From Whitmania pigra (taxonomy: Eukaryota > Annelida > Clitellata > Hirudinida > Haemopidae), in the NCBI GenBank assembly GCA_021613335.1, contig JAJTWR010000084.1, forward strand, positions 1 to 64,000: DNA of 64,000 nucleotides, written 5' to 3'. Shown here one piece after another: positions 12,478 to 23,696 of this stretch. The notes beneath the pieces were generated by a model that worked only from the letters and a program-made list of their open reading frames with translations, was not told the DNA's origin and made no database searches. The translations under genes were made by a program, and so were the position numbers. Every line of letters starts with the position of its first letter. The stretch's first letter is position 1.

Positions 12478-12640
12478 TTTATTTGTGTAGCGCCATAAGC
12501 GTGAGCGTCAGGGGCGCTCAACCATTTGTATAGCGCCGCATTCAAGGGCGCTGGCAGCAGTGCAGGCTTGGTTTCGAACACGACACGTTACGGCTGTTGC
12601 CTTACCGCCGCATGCGGGCACGTATCCCATTCGGCAAACC
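12478..12640 (-). repeat. tRNA-derived SINE
   Basis: On the minus strand the head reads GCGGCGGTAAGGC, like a tRNA A box and D arm, and then GTGTTCGAAACC, a B box with one extra base. The tail contains two copies of a GGCGCTA(T/C)ACAAAT word and ends AAATAAACAT beside an ATA repeat. The layout is that of a tRNA-headed SINE with a LINE-derived tail. It lies directly after the Helitron end. Confidence 0.6.
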
Positions 12641-13121
12641 TGCACACTAAATTAATAGAATAATAAATTTAAATGGTATCCATAACAACCATTGAAATTA
12701 TATCTATAAAGACGAGTCAGGAGAAAGCATTATTTTCATCATAATCACCATTGAATATACAAGATGATGATGGCAATTATGATAATGATGATGATGATGA
12801 TAGCATTGGTCCCCCTAAAGTAAACTGTTCAGTTTTTCGGATTACGAGCTGAGCTGAACCAGCTTATTGGAAATAAGTTGGACTCCCTTCCGTTAAATTT
12901 AGCAAGTTTTTTAATGAAGAAAGATGAAGAAAATGAACGACTTTCAGAAGTTTCCTCCTGTCTTTATGGTTCGATTTCAAATAACTACACAATGGTTTAC
13001 ACAGTTGTTGTTTATTAAAATAACGACGACGATGACAGTCTCTGGGTCCATTTTTAGAGTAATAATATAAATAATTAAAAACATTATCATAATAAAAGAT
13101 TTATATCGTTAGTAATAAATA
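12641..13121. other. No gene seen
   Basis: AT-rich spacer with a (GAT)n tract at about 12775-12800. Nothing else is supported. Confidence 0.5.
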
Positions 13122-13340
13122 ATGACGTCAACAGTAGCGCACTGGAATGTTCGTGAGACTCCATCAACTCGTAGATCACTTGGTGCTCCTCCTGGATTTA
13201 CAACTTCTCCTTATTGGTGGCAATTTGAAAATATGGGGCAGTGGGAGGTACTGAACTTCCAGTAACAAATTCGATTGAAAACTTAATCATTCGCTTACCT
13301 AATGAACCATTGATCAATCGACTGGATATTACATATAACA
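13122..13340 (+). pseudogene. WWE-like domain exon or remnant
   Basis: From an ATG the frame gives a 47-residue peptide containing SPYWWQFENMGQWEVLNF. After one frame change it continues PVTNSIENLIIRLP and LDITYNNYY. The spacing of aromatic residues (W-x-F-E-x-x-x-x-W) followed by a polar S-I-E-x-L-I element resembles the start of WWE domains, which bind ADP-ribose chains. The frameshift and lack of neighbouring exons suggest a remnant. The call rests on pattern only. Confidence 0.35.
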
Positions 13341-13747
13341 ATTATTATTGTTATTATAATAATAATATTTTTTTATTGTAATACTCATAAAAGTGTCATA
13401 TTTGGCTACATTTTAATTGCTAGTCGCACAATAAAAGAATTGTCGTGACAAAGTATATTGCATTTGTTCAAATTAAAAGGTTTATTATGTGGCCATGTTC
13501 TTTTAATGCACAAATCTTGTAACAATGTACAAACAATCGAGCTTTAGAATGCATGGAACAATTTTATCTCCTCATGACATCATCTAGGGAGATAATAATT
13601 TGGAATGCATATGTTGAAAATATGATTGGTGTCGTTATTATTCTGATGACTGATGGTACTGATGATGCATGTAAAATTACACTTACAGGTGTATCAAAAT
13701 TGATCCAATATAGACGCCGGTTTAGCCTTTTTCGGAGAGGGAGAAGG

Positions 13748-13929
13748 TGTTAGAGTAGAATTATATTAACTAGAAATTAATTAGTTTACCTAATTAATAT
13801 TATAATAATTATCATATTCAGTATCTTTTATTATTACCTCTAGTTGAACACATGTTAAATAAAAGCATCCTTCACAATCTTAAGACTTCTCTTTAGCACA
13901 TTGATTTCCAAGGTTACAAGGATACAACA
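13748..13929 (+). repeat. 5' LTR
   Basis: Starts TGTTAGAGTAG and ends ATACAACA. It contains an AATAAA polyadenylation signal at about 13858-13863. The preceding GAAGG is repeated after the 3' LTR. Confidence 0.95.
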
Positions 13930-13941
13930 TTGGCGACGAGG

Positions 13942-14721
13942 ATGACGAACGTTCCAGAATCATCAATGATGGAAATGCTCATGAAAATGCTCATAGAACA
14001 AAACAAAAAAGCTCGTATTGCTCAAATAGAGCGTGACGAAAAATGGATGGTTATGATTATGAAGAACCAGGATGGTAAAAACTCCTATCAGAATCCAGAT
14101 CTATACAAAAGAATAGAGCCATTCGTCCATAATCCCGAGCAAGGATTGACGTTTACGGAATGGATAGGCAGGTTTGAAATGGCGATTCAATCAGTCAGTG
14201 GTACTACATGGCCTGATGAAGAAAAGAGGGCAACACTTACGATGAAATTGGGACCAAAGGAATACTCCACCTTTAGAGATGATATGTTACCTCGAACATT
14301 GGAGGACCTAAGCTATGAAGAAGCAAAAATTCATCTTGAAAAACTATTTGGAGACAAGAAGAGTCTTCAAGCAAAACGTTTTGATTTCGAAAATATTCGA
14401 AACACTGATCTAACAGAATTACCCATAGCATATGGAGCAAGGATCAGAAGATTATGTAACGAGGCTAGGTTGGAAACATACTCAAAAGAAATGAGTATGT
14501 GTTTGCATTTCGTATGGGGATTGAATGATGAACAATACGGAAATGCAAAACATAAGTTACTACAGAAAGCTGAACAAGAGTGTACGCTTGAAGAGCTGGT
14601 AGAAGAAGCCGAGAAAGGTTATCACAAAAGGCATATAAAAAGAAAGAAGAAACCGTGGCTGAGGTTAAACACTTTCGGAACTCCCGTGACTTCTCTAGAA
14701 AGGAAGACCGAGAGACATTAA
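13942..14721 (+). CDS. gag: Gypsy gag-like protein
   Basis: I start at the ATG at 13942 because the open frame upstream to 13930 lies in the primer-binding site. The product is about 260 residues. RFEMAIQSVSGTTWPDEEKR and RFDFENIRNTDLTELPIAYG are typical of retrotransposon gag capsid domains, and the basic C-terminal end (HKRHIKRKKKPW) precedes the zinc knuckle. The knuckle itself lies in the next frame, so the complete Gag must either cross frames (a -1 shift within the 67-base overlap 14655-14721) or has been cut short by mutation. It forms the particle shell in related elements. Confidence 0.8.
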   Translation: MTNVPESSMMEMLMKMLIEQNKKARIAQIERDEKWMVMIMKNQDGKNSYQNPDLYKRIEPFVHNPEQGLTFTEWIGRFEMAIQSVSGTTWPDEEKRATLTMKLGPKEYSTFRDDMLPRTLEDLSYEEAKIHLEKLFGDKKSLQAKRFDFENIRNTDLTELPIAYGARIRRLCNEARLETYSKEMSMCLHFVWGLNDEQYGNAKHKLLQKAEQECTLEELVEEAEKGYHKRHIKRKKKPWLRLNTFGTPVTSLERKTERH

Positions 14722-17357
14722 GAAAGAAAGGGCCTTGTTTTCACTGTGGTAACATGGGACACTTCGCAGCAACTTGTAGGTCAAGAAGGAGAAGTCCAAC
14801 ACCTACCAGCATTACCAAGAGGAATGATAGTCCGAGAACACAAAGGAAACACAGTCCAGTTTTCAAACGCCAGGTTCAAGCAGTGAAAGAAAATAAAAGT
14901 ATTGTAGCAGCCAACAGAAGGTATACTAAGGTCAAATTCGGAGAAGTTGAAGTAAGAATGCAACTAGACTCAGGAGCGGATGTGACACTTATAAATACAG
15001 AGACTTGGATAAAAATTGGCTCACCAGATTTAACGGAGCCTGTTACAGTAATTGGAGCAGCAAACGGGACAGAGATTGAAGTAGTAGGAGAATTTGAAGT
15101 AAATTTTACATGTGCGGGCTTCGAGGGACATGGACGGTGTTTTGTAACCAAAAACACAAATCAATTACTAGGCATTGAGTGGATGGAGCAGCTTCCACCA
15201 ATAACCAAAGCTTTCGAAGCCATCTGTTGCAAAGTAGAAGAAAGACCTTCGGAAGCGGAATCTCGATTGATTCGTGAACTACAAAAGCAGTTCCCGATGG
15301 CCTTCAAAGAAGAATTAGGTCATTGCAAAAAGAAGAAAGCAGCTTTAGTAGTTAAAGCAGAGGCACGCCCCACATTTTGCAGACAACGGAAAATACCATA
15401 CGCGGTGGAAGCAGCGACAAATAAAGAACTTTAGAGACTAGTGAAGGACGGTGTCCTGAAGAAGGTGGAATATAGTCATTGGGCGGCGCCCATAGTAGTC
15501 GTTTCAAAGAAAAATGGTTCAGTCAGGATATGTGCCGATTTCAAAACTGGATTAAACGAGGCACTTGAGATGCATCAACACCCCCTTCCAACACCAGAAG
15601 AAATATTTTCTAGATTAAACCAAGGAACATGGTTTAGTCAGATAGATTTTGCGGACGCATATCTACAGATAGAAATGGAAGAGGAATCGAAAGAACTCGT
15701 GACAATCAATACCAACAAGGGCCTATTTCAATGTCAAAGACTACCGTTTGGAGTAAAGAGTGCACCTGGCATTTTTCAGGAAATAATGGATAGACTTACA
15801 TCGGGTGTAAAAGGATGCGCAGCCTATTTAGACGATGTAATTATAACGGGTTCCACCTTAGATGAACACAACCGCAATGTTATAGAGCTCTTTAAACGTA
15901 TAGAAAATTTCGGATTCCGAGTAAAGTTGGAGAAATGTTCATTTGCTAAGAAAGAACTTACATTTCTCGGCCATGTAATAGATAAAAATGGCCGGAGACC
16001 AGACTTATCAAAAATTAAAGCCATTGTAGAGATGCCACCACCAGAAGATCGTAAGCAGTTGAAATCATTTTTAGGAATGATAAGTTATTACTCGTGTTTT
16101 GTGCCAAAGATGAGACAAATGCGAGGACCATTGGATAATTTGGAGAAGGACGAAAAATTCAATTGGATGGAAATACACCAGAGGTCATTTGATGAACTCA
16201 AGAAAGTCCTACAGTCTGACTTACTACTGACACACTATGATCCAGAAATGAGCATCATAATAGCAGCTGATGCTTGTGACTACGGCATAGGTGCAGTGAT
16301 CTCACATAAATTTCCTGATGGGAAAGAGAAAGCAATTGCCCATGCAGGTAGGGCATTAACTAAAGCTGAGAAAAACTATGGTTAAATAGAAAAAGAAGCA
16401 TTGGCTTTGGTTTTTGCAGTGCGGAAATTCCATAGGTATGTTTATGGAAGACTTTTCACATTATTAACTGACCATAAACCACTTCTGTCCATATTCGGGT
16501 CAAAGAAAGGCATTTCGGTCCATGCTGCAAACCGACTTCAAAGATGGGAACTGATCTTACTAGCGTACGATTTCAAGATCGAATATCGACAGACTGCAAA
16601 TTTTGGACAAGCAGACGCTATATCAAGACTCATTGATTCCAGGAAGGCAACCGAAGTTGAAGATTTGGTAATTGCAAGTGTAAACGAAGACACAGAAAAG
16701 ATACAGGAGATAACAATTAGGCAATTACCGGTAACAAAAGAAGACTTACGGGAAGCGACAAAACAGGACTGTGAACTCCGAGAAATAATCGAAGCTGTGA
16801 AAACAGGAAGATGGCCAAGGATCAAAACTGGCACTAAAATAAATGCTTTTCACAGCAAGTTACAAAATCTCACTGTCCATGAGGAAATTTTGTTTATGGG
16901 ATCACGAGAAGTTATTCCATACAAACTCCAACAGAAAATCCTAAAAATGTTACATGAAGGTCACCCGGGAATTACAAGAATGAAGATGTTGGCTAGGCAG
17001 TACGTGTACTGGCAAGGAATAGATAGTGCCATTGACAACATGGTAAGAAACTGTGACTCATGTCAAAAAGCTGCTAAAATGCCAATCAAAAATGTATTAT
17101 TTCCGTGGCCCGAGCCAACTCATGCCTGGGAAAGAATCCACATAGATTTTGCAGGACCAATGGAAAATGCAATGTTTTTGATTGTTGTAGATGCATATTC
17201 AAAATGGCCAGAAGTGATACTAATGAAGACAATCACATCAACTGCAACCATTTCTGAATTAAACAAAATATTTGCAAGATTTGGATTTCCAAAAACGAGT
17301 TTCAGACAACGGAACGCAGTTTACATCCGCAGAATTCGAAAGATATTGTCAGACTAA
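14655..17357 (+). pseudogene. pol: Gypsy pol (protease, RT, RNase H, integrase N-terminal half) with two stops
   Basis: The order is: zinc knuckle CFHCGNMGHFAATC (about 14743), protease LDSGADVTLIN (about 14968), TAG stop at 15432-15434, and RT from 15441. The RT shows FSQIDFADAYLQIEM, LPFGVKSAPGIFQ and AAYLDDVII, with YLDD at the active site. RNase H begins near 16250 (IIAADACDYGIGAVIS). A TAA at 16383-16385 interrupts it just before IEKEALALVFAVRKFH. The integrase zinc domain (HEGHPGITRMK ... CDSCQ) and catalytic core start (WERIHIDFAGPM) follow. A frameshift near 17300 moves the rest into another frame. Both stops are single-base events in an otherwise well-kept frame. Confidence 0.9.
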
Positions 17358-18210
17358 TTCAATAAGCCACTTAAGGATACCTCCAGGCCACCCTCAAAGC
17401 AATGGTCAAGCGGAAAGATTCGTAGACACATTTAAAAGGACTCTACAGAAACTTAAAGGAGAAGGAATGACAGAAGAATTAGTACAGAAATTTTTAATAA
17501 CATACAGATCGACACCTTGTCTAGCAAGTCCGAACCAAAAATCACCAGCCGAAAATTTTTTAGGGAGACAAATAAGGACACCCCTAACAGATCTCAAACT
17601 AAACATTAAAAAGGGAAGAACGGAATCAAGGAAGTCATGCATGAAGAAACAATTTGATAGAAAGAACGGAGCTCGCCCAAAAATATTCAAAGACCAACAA
17701 ACAGTATATGTGAGAGATTTAAGAGATCCAAATCACACAAGATGGGTACCTGGGAAAGTTATAAAAAAGATTGGAAGAACAGTTTACGAAGTCGAAATCG
17801 GAAGGAAGATTACAAGGAGACATGCAAATCAGTTGAGACGTAGATATAATGAAGAAGCGTCAAAAGAAATATTCGAAGCATTTGATCTACCAGAACCACA
17901 AAGAGAGGTGAACATAAGAGGGATGCCCTCGGTAAGAATTGAAATAGCTAAACCCGAAGGGATAGTCAAGCGATGTCATAAGGAGGAGAAGACAGCACTG
18001 GATAAAGAACTTCAGATCGAGGAAAAAGATATTTCTGAAGAAACTCAACCAGTCATACCATCAGACCCTATCCTCAACGAAATCCATAACTCACTCACAG
18101 ATCCAGAAGAAAAACAGGAAACTCTTATAAACCCAAAATACACTCAGGAACAAACAGAACCAGATCAAACACAGAAAACTTGTTGGGTCTTTGAAACAAT
18201 AACCAGTTGA
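17272..18210 (+). pseudogene. pol: Gypsy integrase C-terminal half (frameshifted)
   Basis: This continues the integrase after the frameshift near 17300. It shows VSDNGTQFTSAEFERYC (second catalytic aspartate) and PGHPQSNGQAERFVDTFKRT (with the catalytic glutamate). A C-terminal GPY/F-like module follows (RWVPGKVIKKIGRTVYEVEI), then an acidic, charged tail to 18210. The sequence is otherwise intact, so a single base change in the frame separates it from a continuous pol. Confidence 0.9.
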
Positions 18211-18556
18211 ACAGAAAACTTTATTGGCGGTCAAATATTCAGGAACAGAAACTAGAACTAAATATCGCTAATGGCCAGTACGTAATATAACCAACTCGCA
18301 ATCCCTATCGTATAACAACCGTATCACTCCGTAAACTTGTAGGACTCGAACCAAACTCTAAAAACTCCCTCGCTCCCGAGGTCTGTTCTTTTTATACCCG
18401 AAATGACGTCACAACAAAACTGTCCCAAATTCAGAACACACTCTGGAGCACACAGAACCAGCTCATTTAGCAAGACCCAAACGTCTTCGTAACCCTCCTA
18501 AACGACTGATGATTGATACTAGCAAAAAGATCTATAATTTCATATAGAGGGGGAGG
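18211..18556 (+). other. Non-coding part of the Gypsy element before the 3' LTR
   Basis: No open frame of note. The stretch includes GTCTGTTCTTTTTATACCCG, which looks like a promoter- or LTR-derived piece, and ends with the purine tract at about 18547-18556. No env gene is present. Confidence 0.6.
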
Positions 18557-18738
18557 TGTTAGAGTAGAATTATATTAACTAGAAATTAATTAGTTTACAT
18601 AATTAATATTATAATAATTATCATATTCAGTATCTTTTATTATTACCTCTAGTTGAACACATGTTAAATAAAAGCATCCTTCACAATCTTAAGACTTCTC
18701 TTTAGCACATTGATTTCCAAGGTTACAAGGATACAACA
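18557..18738 (+). repeat. 3' LTR
   Basis: Same length as the 5' LTR, with one observed base difference. It is followed by GAAGG, the target duplication. Confidence 0.95.
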
Positions 18739-19477
18739 GAAGGGTAAACCAAAGTACAACTTGAGGTGTTCTTTATGTAAAGTCAGGGAATCTTTGTCTC
18801 TCTCCCCCCCTTGCCCCCCTGCTCTCCTGACCTCCAAATGACGTCCCTGCACTTTAGAATGAACTCCTCGTTATTTAAAAAACATATTTTCAAAATATCA
18901 CCAGACAAATATGTCGTAAAAAAATTTGTTTACAAAATAAATTCAGGTATTTCTATGGGTTGAATATCGGAAATTAAATGAAGCCAAACAAAGGCACGTG
19001 ATCAACAAAAGTTCCATGTTGCCGTTACGTTTAGTTGACGCTAGCAACAACGATTTAAATAATATTAATAAGAACAAAATTAGCAGCAAAAATAAAAAGA
19101 CTAATAACGATAATCGCAAGAATGGGCGAAGTACTAATTAGCAGATGCATGGTAAAAGTATTGTAATTATTGTCGAAAAATGTTTGAGCAACAATGAATT
19201 TCTAAAAAAGAAGAATTGATAGGAGCAGGTTGATGCCAACATTATTCACTGATCAACAACTTCGGAATGGCTTCAATCTCATTAAACCCCATTCACAGAC
19301 AAGAGAGATCATGTTAAGGCGCCGCAACGGGGATGTAAAAAATAAAATAGAACGAAATAATTATTCCAGTTAATTACCTTTTGTTAGCGACGAGTGCAAA
19401 GTTTGTCGATCACGAGCACATTGTCGATTCTCGAGTCTCGTGGTAATTGAGACTTCAATTAACTTTTCATCGTTCAG
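18739..19477. other. No gene seen; possible upstream intron of the Ig-like exon
   Basis: AT-rich with a short pyrimidine run (CTCTCCCCCCCTTGCCCCCC) near 18800. No supported frame. The end (ATTAACTTTTCATCGTTCAG) is a good splice acceptor for the next feature. Confidence 0.5.
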
Positions 19478-19733
19478 CCACTCAACAAGGGGTCTCCATT
19501 TCTGTCGGATCTTCTCATCACGTGACCTTTCCCGGTGAAAACGTGACCTTGACATGCAGGGTTCAAGGTCATAACCGGTTGCTGGAAGATCAGAGTGTGA
19601 GTTGGATAAAAACCGTCACTCAGATTGTATCGTTCAATGACGTCATCAGGGGTCCCTATTCGTTCACGAAAAGATATCAGGCCGAGACTGTTACCAGTTA
19701 CCACAGCCATCATCTCCATTCTCAACATTTACG
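19478..19733 (+). CDS. Immunoglobulin-like domain exon (host gene fragment)
   Basis: After a clear acceptor the frame reads GVSISVGSSHHVTFPGENVT then LTCRVQGHN and SVSWIKTVTQIVSFND: an Ig B strand with its cysteine (L-T-C) and the C-strand tryptophan (S-W-I-K). NVT is a possible N-glycosylation site. Near 19690 another frame gives PVTTAIISILNIYG, which looks like the expected E/F-strand region, so there may be a small frameshift; or the exon ends near 19732 at a GT. The second cysteine is not seen. No other exon of this gene is recognisable nearby, so it could be an isolated or dead exon of a cell-surface protein. Confidence 0.5.
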
Positions 19734-19779
19734 GTTTCATTTAGATATTTTTACTATTCATTTATCAACCGTTCTTTAA

Positions 19780-20339
19780 AAGATTGTATCATTATATTAA
19801 TAATGATTTTTATTCTTGGAAGATAATCTGTTTGCTAAGCTTTCTGCAGTTTAGTCGTATTGGAAACAATCGCCTAACAAAAAGATATGCTGTTGTTATA
19901 CCTGCGTCTAAAATAACTATTTTAATTATAATTATTACTTAATCAACAAACAATGCAGTGCAATAAAATAGGAAGATCGTGTCGTGGGAATTTTGTGGTT
20001 GTAAAGTTTAATTGAGAAAAAGTTAAGTTTTGATGCTGCAAAAATATATCAATTTTTTGTTCCGGAGTTTCTGAAAGAGATTTTCGAAAATGTTTGAGCA
20101 ACTTCTATTAAACTCTATTAACGCCTCAAACTGTTTTACTGTTCCATTCTCAGACTTTAAGGAAACCTTCGATGGTTGTTCATTTTTTAGTCCCAATATT
20201 TAAGCGAATAAGCTCTTTTCTTAAATGTTGATTAAATATATTGTAAAAGAAATGAACGGTTCATTGATTTTATTCAAAATTTATGTAACGATTAATTAAC
20301 TAATCGTTAATAATAATTATGAAGTTATAAAATAATTTG
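19780..20339. other. No gene seen
   Basis: AT-rich spacer without supported frames. Confidence 0.5.
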
Positions 20340-20705
20340 TAAAATTATTGAATTTAATTATTATTATATATATTCTTATAATAATATATAATATTATATT
20401 AATAATAATAATAATAATTAATAATAATAATTAATATATTATAATATATATATAATTATATTAATATTATAATATATTATAATATATAATATAATAATAG
20501 AATAATAATAATATAATAATATATATATATTATAATATAATAATAGAATAATAATAATAATATATTACAATATTAATATAAATTATATAATATATATATA
20601 TATAATAATATATATTACAATATTAATATAAATTATAATAATATATATATTATTATTAATAATAATAATAATAATTATAATATATTATATTATTATTTTA
20701 TTTTT
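20340..20705. repeat. AT-type microsatellite (TAA/TA mixed)
   Basis: Nearly pure A/T sequence made of TAATAA and TATATA runs. It abuts the 3' end of the R2-type LINE. A similar ATT tract lies at that element's 5' side. Confidence 0.9.
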
Positions 20706-20886
20706 TACGTTTATTTTCTCAGCCAAACAAATGTCTAAACTCGATCACAGACGATGTAAAAAAACCTCAACGAATATTTAAAGTCCTCCTTCTGGGCCTG
20801 AGAGAACCCCGGGACATAATGCGCAAACCACAGCACCATCGACATTAAAAAAATACAATCCGTACAATACATAATAAATGTCCTCG

Positions 20887-21240
20887 CTACAATCCAACTC
20901 GTTTCCGCCATCGTTTTTGAGTTTTACGCTTGTGATGCTTCCATATCAGGTAAGAACCAGAGAAAGCCGTTGTTGTTAAGTTCATTAACATGCTTCTGGA
21001 GAAGCCGAGGCCGCGCCAAGAGGAGTACGATTTTGAAGAGATCACTCCTCTCCAGTTGCAAACGAATGCAGTCACGAGAACCTGCGGAGAGGGAAACCCA
21101 CTTGGACGATTGTTCGTCATCCAAATATGAATGTCTCTGTCGTCATATTTTTGGACTTTGTTGACGTGTTCTTCGTCCAATGGGGCTGTATCTGAAACGA
21201 TGGTGACATCGCAGACTACTGACTGATCCCTCTCCCACCT
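20887..21240 (-). pseudogene. Restriction-like endonuclease of the R2-type LINE
   Basis: After the CAGT duplication the frame gives VVCDVTIVSDTAPLDEEHVN then KVQKYDD. Together with RIPDLV in the previous frame this forms the P-D ... D-V-T core of the R2-type nuclease, which cuts the target strand for target-primed reverse transcription. The C-terminal tail is basic (HHKRKTQKRWRKRVGL), and the frame ends at 20887. Confidence 0.85.
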
Positions 21241-22690
21241 CTGCCACCAGGTCTGGAATTCTGAGATTCCCTCCAACATTAATTCGAGGCTCAATTTTGG
21301 TGATGTAGCCTTTTTTGGTTAGCTTCTTTTCTAATTGGCGGACAAGATTGTTATGCCGCTCTCTTCTCTCTGCATCCACACCTGGGCAAACCTGGAAGAT
21401 ATGGTCCAGGCACTCGAAGGTACCACACCCGGAATCACAATAGGTGTTCATCTCTGGATGATACCTTGAGATCCTAAGATTTGTCGGGAGAACGGCAGCC
21501 CTGACTTTGATACATTGTATGTATTCGCTTGGGGGCATCCTGAATTGACCGTCCACTATCCAATCATTAATTCCTATCCCTTGGGTGAACGATTGCAGCC
21601 CATATTCATCGACAGTGTCGTACAAACTTGCCGCAGTTTCGTGTTTCAGTTGTTTTTTAGCTGCGGGTCCTTTTGCTTTTCCGAACTTTCTGTATTCGCA
21701 GAGAATTGCGCTGTTATCCCTCAACGTATCAAGCAGAAACTCATCCTCATTGGTCTTGGATTGCCCCACCATTGCCGACATTCGATTAACTCTTATGATC
21801 GGCACCCATTTTTTGAGCTGCAACAATCCGAATCCACCATCCTTAACTCCCGTGTGGAAGAAAGCAATCGGCACGTCTTTAGGAAGTCGGAGCCATTGTC
21901 GCACAGCAGATCTTATCTTGGTGTCAGAAGCACTGAGAGATTTCAGCGAAATGCTATTGAAGGTCAAATAATGAACAAGACTTGGTATTAAATGAGACCT
22001 GAGTATGTAAAGTTTTTGATTGGGCTTCAATGGAGCCCTGGGTATTAGATGCAGCTTGTTTTGAATTTTTTCTCCTATTGAAGCGTATTTTAACCTGGGA
22101 CCAATGTCAGCCCCGAGGTACTTGTAGGTATCAAGAATAATCATTGCCGTAATTTTATGTTGATTGACTTCAAGATAAGGATCCGGGTTGACAATCCATG
22201 GATTGTTTTCACTCTGCACTTCCGCCCTCAGAGATGCGCATTTTTGAGCATTGATACTCAATCCCACTTTTGCTAAAGACTCTTCAACTTGTTCCAGAAG
22301 TCTTTTCATTCCAATATCCGTGGAGGATAAAAGAATCAAGTCATCGGCAAAGACCATGTAATTGCATCTGACTGATGAATTAATGCCGCCAGTCACACCG
22401 ATGGAAGGGTCCACTTCGGCCATCACCATGTCGATCACCGCATTGAAAAGTAGAGGAGACATGGGGTCTCCTTGGCGGACGCCTCTGTTCACTGGAATGT
22501 CGTGACTCAGTTTTCCTCCAATCTTTAGTTGGACCGAGCAGTTACGATATGCCTCTGAAATGTATCTCAGCATGAACGGCGGAGTTCCGAGGCTGTAGGC
22601 TGCTCTAACAATCGATTGATGCGAAACCGAATCAAATGCTTTGCTCACGTCAATGAAGGTGAGATTCAGCCTTTGTTTCTGCTCCCTCAT
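21143..22690 (-). pseudogene. R2-type LINE, RT palm to zinc-knuckle region
   Basis: This frame carries motif A (FIDVSKAFDSVSH), motif B (GVRQGDPMSPLLFNAVID) and motif C (MVFADDLILLS), then the thumb (LSINAQKCASLRAEV). The C-terminal linker (PPSEYIQCIKVRAAVLPTNL) is followed by a CCHC-like cluster (CDSGCGTFECLDHIFQVC) and the start of the endonuclease (RIPDLVAEVGEG). It is about 515 residues and free of stops. Near 21228 a duplicated CAGT shifts the frame, so the endonuclease continues in the next feature. Confidence 0.9.
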
Positions 22691-23033
22691 TTTCTTTATG
22701 ATTGCTTTTACGAAGCCAGTGAGTGAGCATTCTTTTGCTCAGCACACGGTGGAATAACCTGCCAATAATTGGTTTTCCTCCAATCTTTAGTTGGACCGAG
22801 CAGTTACGATATGCCTCTGAAATGTATCTCAGCATGAACGGCGGAGTTCCGAGGCTGTAGGCTGCTCTAACAATCGATTGATGCGAAACCGAATCAAATG
22901 CTTTGCTCACGTCAATGAAGGTGAGATTCAGCCTTTGTTTCTGCTCCCTCATTTTCTTTATGATTGCTTTTACGAGCCAGTGAGTGAGCATTCTTTTGCT
23001 CAGCACACGGTGGAATAACCTGCCAATAATTGG
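22511..23033. repeat. Internal tandem duplication of about 262 bp in the LINE
   Basis: The unit at 22511-22772 is repeated at 22773-23033 with one visible difference: an extra A near 22714 in the first unit (ACGAAGCCAG against ACGAGCCAG). The second unit is 261 bp, a multiple of three, so the duplication alone kept the frame and the extra base broke it. Near identity means the duplication is recent. Confidence 0.95.
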
Positions 23034-23696
23034 TCCAACAGTGATTGGCCTGAAATCGCCTGGATTGAGTGTCCCTTGTTTTTTTGGAATACAAGTGACA
23101 ATTCCCTTTTTGAGCACATCGGGGGGACATCCATTGAACAGCCAGAGTGTCATATGGGTGGCCATGTCTTCTGGGGCTATCTTGTTTAAGTCAACTTTTT
23201 TCATTCCATCCAAACCAGGAGCAGAATCTTTCAAATTTTTTGCTGCCAAAATGATTTCATCCGCAGTGACCGGAATATCCATCTCTTCAAAAGCATCGAC
23301 GACTCTCTCCAATGGTCTACAATCACTTTTTGACTTCTGGATGAAGACTTTCTCCCAATATTCAAGCAATGCCTCATCGGCAGGATGCACAGAATCTTTC
23401 TCGCTATCTCCATTCAATACAAACTGAGCTCCTAAACTATGACTTTTTCGGAACATTCTTTGAACTTTCGCATAATGTTGTCTTTCCAGCTCCATTTTCC
23501 TTGCTCTCTCTGATTGACGGTTGGCTGTTCTGACAAATTTGCGAGTATTGGATCCAACGCTGTCCTCCTCTTTCAATTCCAGATTCTGCCTCACATATTT
23601 TCGTGTTTCCTTCTTTGTTTTCTCCTTTTTATTTTCCGTCAAGGAAGTAAGCTGCTCACCGAAAGACAAACTAACGGCAGGGGACACGAGCACCAA
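22650..23696 (-). pseudogene. R2-type LINE, region before RT and first RT blocks
   Basis: The frame runs from a lysine-rich start through LEYWEKVF, ADEIILAAKNLKDSAPGLDG (the RT block before finger 1), KKQGTLNPGDFRPITVG and FHRVLSKRMLTHW, to motif A (LTFIDVSKAFDSVSHQSIV). It then reads into a repeat of the same segment because of the tandem duplication. An extra base near 22714, in the second-read copy, throws it out of frame. The start codon is not certain, since upstream sequence has no recognised zinc fingers. Confidence 0.85.

Larger units (their letters stand above)
13748..18738 (+). mobile_element. Full-length Gypsy/Ty3-type LTR retrotransposon
   Basis: Two 182-bp LTRs (13748-13929 and 18557-18738) bound the element. 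They differ at one position that I can see (C/A near 13790). The flanks carry a 5-bp target duplication, GAAGG, on both sides. The primer-binding site begins TTGGCGACGAGG directly after the 5' LTR, and a purine tract (AGAGGGGGAGG) precedes the 3' LTR. The domain order gag, zinc knuckle, protease, RT, RNase H, integrase places it in Gypsy/Ty3. LTR identity indicates recent insertion, yet pol has two stops and a frameshift. Confidence 0.95.

Noticed and set aside
21515..21991. 158- and 128-codon plus-strand frames
   Set aside because: Antisense of the R2-type RT.
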